Of a stretch of 64,000 nucleotides of DNA, positions 59,652-64,000 are shown piece after piece (within the stretch, counting starts at the first letter, position 1; every line of letters starts with the position of its first letter). The translations under genes and the position numbers were made by a program. The notes beneath the pieces are model-generated. The model was not told the DNA's origin. It did no database searches and saw only the letters and a program-made list of their open reading frames with translations. Source of the stretch: Mactromeris polynyma (lineage: Eukaryota; Mollusca; Bivalvia; Venerida; Mactridae); contig JASFXZ010000001.1 in assembly GCA_032209605.1 (NCBI GenBank), positions 33,918,619-33,982,618 on the forward strand, in the 5' to 3' direction.

Positions 59652-59981
59652 ATGGGACCGACGAACAGTGACGGATGTTCCGTTAGACAGGTGTCGTTAT
59701 CATCAGTGTATCTTACTATAAACTTAGAGGTATTTTGCTGTGACAGTCTGGTCATGTGGGATAAGGCAAGTTGTCGTTATGAACAGGTGTCGTTACGGAC
59801 AGTTATTACTGGAACTTTCGTTGATCTGTTTAAACTCAATGAAGACGAACAAAGAATGGGCGAAAATTTAATTTTCCTCCAAAAGACATCGACTAATTAC
59901 AGAGAACAAAAACACGTATATGTTATATTTGACGCTGAAACATTTGCAAAACATAGTAAAATAAAGGTTGAAGTTAATTAA
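59652..59981 (+). other. Unassigned 109-codon open frame
   Basis: Plus-strand frame ending with KLNEDEQRMGENLIFLQK and HVYVIFDAETFAKHSKIKVE. The C-terminal half has protein-like composition, but no domain is recognised, and no convincing acceptor, promoter or partner exon was found. It could be an old transposon piece or a terminal exon. Confidence 0.2.
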
Positions 59982-59989
59982 ATTTGTAT

Positions 59990-62600
59990 TTTTTATTTCA
60001 AACTAAAACCAGACGACTCTAAACGCCCACCAAACATGACATTATGGGGTACATAGGAAACGATAGTGTTAACTTTTCGGACGTAAAACCCTACTTTCAA
60101 TAACAATTATTCCACCGTAATTGCTGTATTAGACAACGAAATTCTTAACTTTCTCTTATTTGCTTCTTGTTTATTTTATGTAGTTTTCCTACAAGAGCAA
60201 TAGTCTCGGAATTTGTGTACTTCGAGCACGGATATGAGTTTGTCCCGTGACACCAGCAAGCTGCTTGTAATCAGCCTATGTTTCATTCCTTTACATCATC
60301 AGCAGATAATCATTAAGTGTGAACTGTTTGAATTTTTCAGTATGGAAGCAATAGTCATTGAATTACGTTAGACATTGATTCTTATTTTACAATGTAGAAT
60401 ATAAATGCATGCAAATGGTGCATACAAAATAACAAAGCAAACCGACATCCTGAAGACACATGGTGATAGAAACATTCATGAAAAAAAAGAAAATGGAGAG
60501 AAACAGCACCAAAAAAAAAAACAATACTCACTTGTCCCTGCTTCTTGTATAATGTATCAAATGAATTACAAAATAATACAGCATACAAATACAACTGGTT
60601 TCTTCTGCGTGAAAAAAATGAATACAAGAACGATTTGTAGCGAAATTTAGCAAGCTTGTCCTATCGTAAAATTGTATTTATGGCAAATCAATCAGGATAA
60701 TACTAAAGTTTAAACCACTTGAATTAATTTGATCGCGTGTCTCTTAGATACCATCAATAAAAATCTGAAGAAATTTCTTGGGGCATATAGAAACAATTTC
60801 CTTCTTATTTCCTGACTTTTCAAAAAATTATTTCACCATAATAGAAACAAATATGACAATATAAATCTTTAATAATATATTTTCTACGATAATCTGATTT
60901 AAAGAAATAAACGTGACATTAATTCTGTGCGTGCTTCATCCTGTTGTTGGTGGAATCATGCTCGGTAAATAGGACCAAAATCTATAATTGTATTTATAAG
61001 CACTTGAGACAGGCAGTTCAGAATCATTGTTCATATTTACTTTCTCAATTATTCTCCGATTATCCTAATGAAGGTCTTAACATTGATTTATTTCCGTCTT
61101 CCTCACCATTATCGTGTTTGTATGTCATTTGAGAGTTCCCGTAAAGACAAAATATTAATAATTCATTCATAAAAAATAGATGTAGCAAAAATCGGAGAAG
61201 AATTTGACATGGGGTTAAAAATCTTATGCTGAAAAGTCAGATAAGCGTAATGGAGCTAGTCCTATGGGATTATGGTGCTTATCATGACAAGACTTGGTGG
61301 GCATAATTTGGCACCGCAAAACAGACGCACAGAATGTAGATATCTTCCTTTCGCTCCATCCCCATGAAGGTGTTTGTCCTTCCGAACTTCCAGCGTTTTG
61401 AATATCGATGTTTTCCTTGGATCTATGAGAGCATTGTGTTATGAATGTGTCTTTCCTTGTACCAACTAAATCAACTGTATAATTTCATATATATATCACA
61501 TTCTAATCGCACTCCTTAATGCATAGCAATGTCTATGACTGTATCGACTGCATTCCGACCTCATTAGTTTAGGTTAAAATGATTTGTATTGTATAGAAAC
61601 ATACTAATTTGTAATGCTTTGTTGCCCCTAACATGGAATTATCCGAGATTAATTGCAGTTAGGTACATCAAACTATTACAAGTATAACTACATAATTTAC
61701 GGCGATAACTTAAATACTACCCGCATACTTCAGTAGAAAAGACGATGTTTGTCAGAGGACAAATCAATATATATTTTAAAAAATGTATATACATATTATT
61801 CCAGTTGGTTCGCTTTGCCAAAATTATGCAACAAATAAATAAGACATTCACGAACATTAGCTCGCTAAGATAACTGGGTTTTAACGAAAAACAAGATTTT
61901 CACGAGTATGCAGTACATAGTAAATATCTCGTTATGGAATTATGGGCTGCACATTTTGTTGAGCATTTATACACAAACATTAAACTGTCACATTCCAAAC
62001 AAATATTTATATCATGGACATTATTGCCATCTTCAAATTGTCTGTATTTGATGTATCAATAAAAAATAAGAAGTTTTCAGTTTGATTCAAAATCTCAACA
62101 TTGTTATTACTAATATATTAGTTTAGAAACCATTATTATCTTAAAACTTTTGTTCTAGCCATTTATAAGAGCTTTAATATTGTCCTTAATCAATTTTGGA
62201 GTTAACCTGCAGCCCCCGTTCGTATACTTGTAGCTTTTGTGTTTTTCAATTCGATAGTGAAATTTGAACGTCAAAGTTTCTATTAAAATTCAAACAACTC
62301 AATTGCTATAACTGTATAAATGTGTTTGTTCGTCACTAGCACTATCTTTCGCGGCCTTTACCGATACATATCCTGATAATCCATTTATATTGTATCAGAC
62401 GTAATTGTTATAAGAATGGATGAGGCGAATTGTAAACGTATTTATATGTATGCGCTGATGATTAAAAGGTAAGGCAATGTTGTATCATTCTATGGAAACC
62501 TTGACTTCTCGAATGACTTTCCTCTAACAGTAGGGCTTCTTGATGCTAGATATATATATGTGCTTAAAGCACATCGCACCAATGTGATGTCCTTTTTTGT
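59990..62600. other. AT-rich stretch, nothing recognised
   Basis: Short open frames at 60382-60650 and 60944-61132 are low-complexity or without homology. Confidence 0.4.
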
Positions 62601-62613
62601 TTTTACCGAGAAC

Positions 62614-62906
62614 TTATTTCACACGGAGTACATGAGAATTTGAGTGTAATGATTTAGGAGTTAAATTCATGTTGGGAAACAATTTACAAAAACGCCAAGT
62701 ATAAGATGTGTCAGACATATTATCGTAGATTTGTATAGTATTTACAAATAAAGAATTATATTCATAATCATAGCATATAAGCTGGAGTACCGGATCACCG
62801 GGCATATCAGATTTACTTAATACAAAGTTTTGAAATACAAAATGCAAGGAATTCAAACAAATTATATAGAAACCATTAATGTCATCCCATATATTACCAG
62901 GCACAT
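62614..62906 (-). CDS. Possible CUB-domain exon
   Basis: On the minus strand an acceptor-like TTTTTATATAG precedes an open frame reading GNIWDDINGFYIICLNSL, then HFVFQNFVLSKS, YEYNSLFVNTIQIYDNMS and RFCKLFPNMNLTPKSLHSNS, ending HVLRVK. The order 'I.F..F.L ... Y..IYDN.S ... RFC......P......S.HVLRV' resembles the second half of a CUB domain, an extracellular binding module. A stop follows directly; splicing at CGT|GTGAAA is possible but weak. No other exon of the gene was found, so an orphan exon or pseudogene is equally likely. Confidence 0.35.
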
Positions 62907-62909
62907 CTA

Positions 62910-63860
62910 ACCTATATAAAAATATGTCTTAGACAATATCATTGCCTAAATCTTCTAACTACACTATTTTATTTGCTAAGCAGAACTGGGCACTGACTAG
63001 CTTTCAGAAATTAATGTTCCATTTACTACCAAACAAGCTAAGGCTTCAAGATTATAGAAATAAAGAGTTGGCGAATGTCAGACAGATACATGTTATACAT
63101 TGCACTGTAGTACTTTAACTCTGAAGCTAAATTCAAATGTTTGATATTCAAGTTAATATGCTTCTATGATCCAATTAACTTCCCAATGAATGAGTTAACC
63201 CCGATTGCATTGCGTGCATCAGCATCTGAAAACACACATAATTCATCTTCAAGATCAGTTAGTATTAAATTAACCATGAACTAATTTATTTTTCAAGATC
63301 GATGGGGCCAGCTTTCTTGAAACTTTATTCATTGTCTGCTGTGTTCACAGTAATTCGATGTTTCAGTAAAGCCTCTTTGTTATCTGAACTTTCAAACATC
63401 GGATAGTGTTACATGATCACTTTATAATGCTTACTGATTGCTTCTTTATGGTGTGTTGTATTTAGTCATCGTTTTCGTCCTTTTCTCGTTTACTTCAACT
63501 GCGAAACAGCGACTTGAATGGTATCTTTATTTATTGTATGGTAATTTGTGGGGCTGGAACTTCACAATGTTTGAAGCGATTACCACATGTATTGCTAAAA
63601 CAATTGTATATAAATTGTCATTCTTGGTTGAATAACGAATTTCTACACTCGATTTAACAACTTCATTATCGACTGAGCATAGGTAATTTTAGGAATTCGG
63701 ACTTCGTTTCTCGCTGATGATTTTATCTAGATAATGAAGTTCTGCATGACATGATTGATTGTATATGAAGCGATCTGTTCATTAACCACGTACTTAATTA
63801 AACAGGCTGAATATGCATTTCTTTGATCCGAGACTGGGGAAATGGTCGGATGTAGGTCTA
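62910..63860. other. Stretch without recognised features
   Basis: Plus-strand open frame at 63438-63635 is hydrophobic but without homology; no upstream CUB exon was seen on the minus strand. Confidence 0.35.
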
Positions 63861-63863
63861 GTG

Positions 63864-64000
63864 TTAAAGTACATCTGTATTTTCTATTGCTATGTCAAAC
63901 ATGCTCTAGAAAGTGCATTTGCATCTTCTTTGATTTGTCAAACATTCTCTGAAAAGTACATTTGTATTTTCTTTTGCTTTGTTCTTGCTCTTGAAAAATC
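63864..64000. repeat. ~43-base tandem repeat running off the right edge
   Basis: Three diverged units with AAGTACATCTGTATTTTCT, TGTCAAACATGCTCTAG and AAGTGCATTTGCATCTTCT patterns. The array continues beyond the window. Confidence 0.7.

Noticed and set aside
1..64000. CRISPR arrays, operons or other prokaryotic features
   Set aside because: The arrays have no unique spacers between conserved repeats, and the genes are intron-split; this is animal nuclear DNA.

Overview
The window is AT-rich, intron-rich animal DNA, and most of it is non-coding. The most informative gene is a chitin synthase fused to an N-terminal myosin motor, a form known from molluscs and some other lophotrochozoans. Together with the many minisatellites, tRNA-derived repeats and short inverted-repeat elements, this suggests a mollusc, probably a bivalve. 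The host assignment is inference; no species can be named.

Bases 1-14383 hold part of that myosin-chitin synthase on the minus strand. Nine exons can be placed by protein homology plus matching splice sites and reading phase (2427 coding bases, 809 codons). They run from the end of the motor (converter), through a serine-rich linker, a 35-base microexon and the multi-membrane-span region, into the start of the glycosyltransferase-2 domain. The catalytic core and C-terminus lie to the left of base 1. Most of the motor must lie to the right of 14383 and was not found. Three introns carry tandem arrays with units of 29, 31 and 82 bases; the 82-base array covers about 2 kb.

Bases 14384-33200 hold no secure gene. 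They contain a CpG-rich patch, tRNA-like SINE remnants, a pogo/Tigger-type MITE with TA target site, a foldback element, a 24-base perfect palindrome, and a large array of 49-base repeats (28.9-30.6 kb). Two weak minus-strand exon candidates are noted (23383-23447 and 31155-31411).

Bases 33201-33679 (plus strand) are the first coding exon of a rhodopsin-family peptide-type G-protein-coupled receptor, ending at a splice donor inside the E/DRY motif. It lies between the 49-base array and a second, smaller array of the same family (34.55-35.15 kb). The two arrays share their 3' flank.

Bases 34190-64000 are mainly transposon debris: a Tc1/mariner transposase fragment, a THAP-domain pseudogene inside a possible inverted-repeat element, Penelope-like retroelement pieces in head-to-tail order, a hAT-like MITE, and a diverged long duplication (about 44.6-48.4 kb against 52.5-56.9 kb) with independent insertions. 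A possible CUB-domain exon lies on the minus strand at 62.6-62.9 kb. Most open frames in the window are by-products of repeats and were left out.
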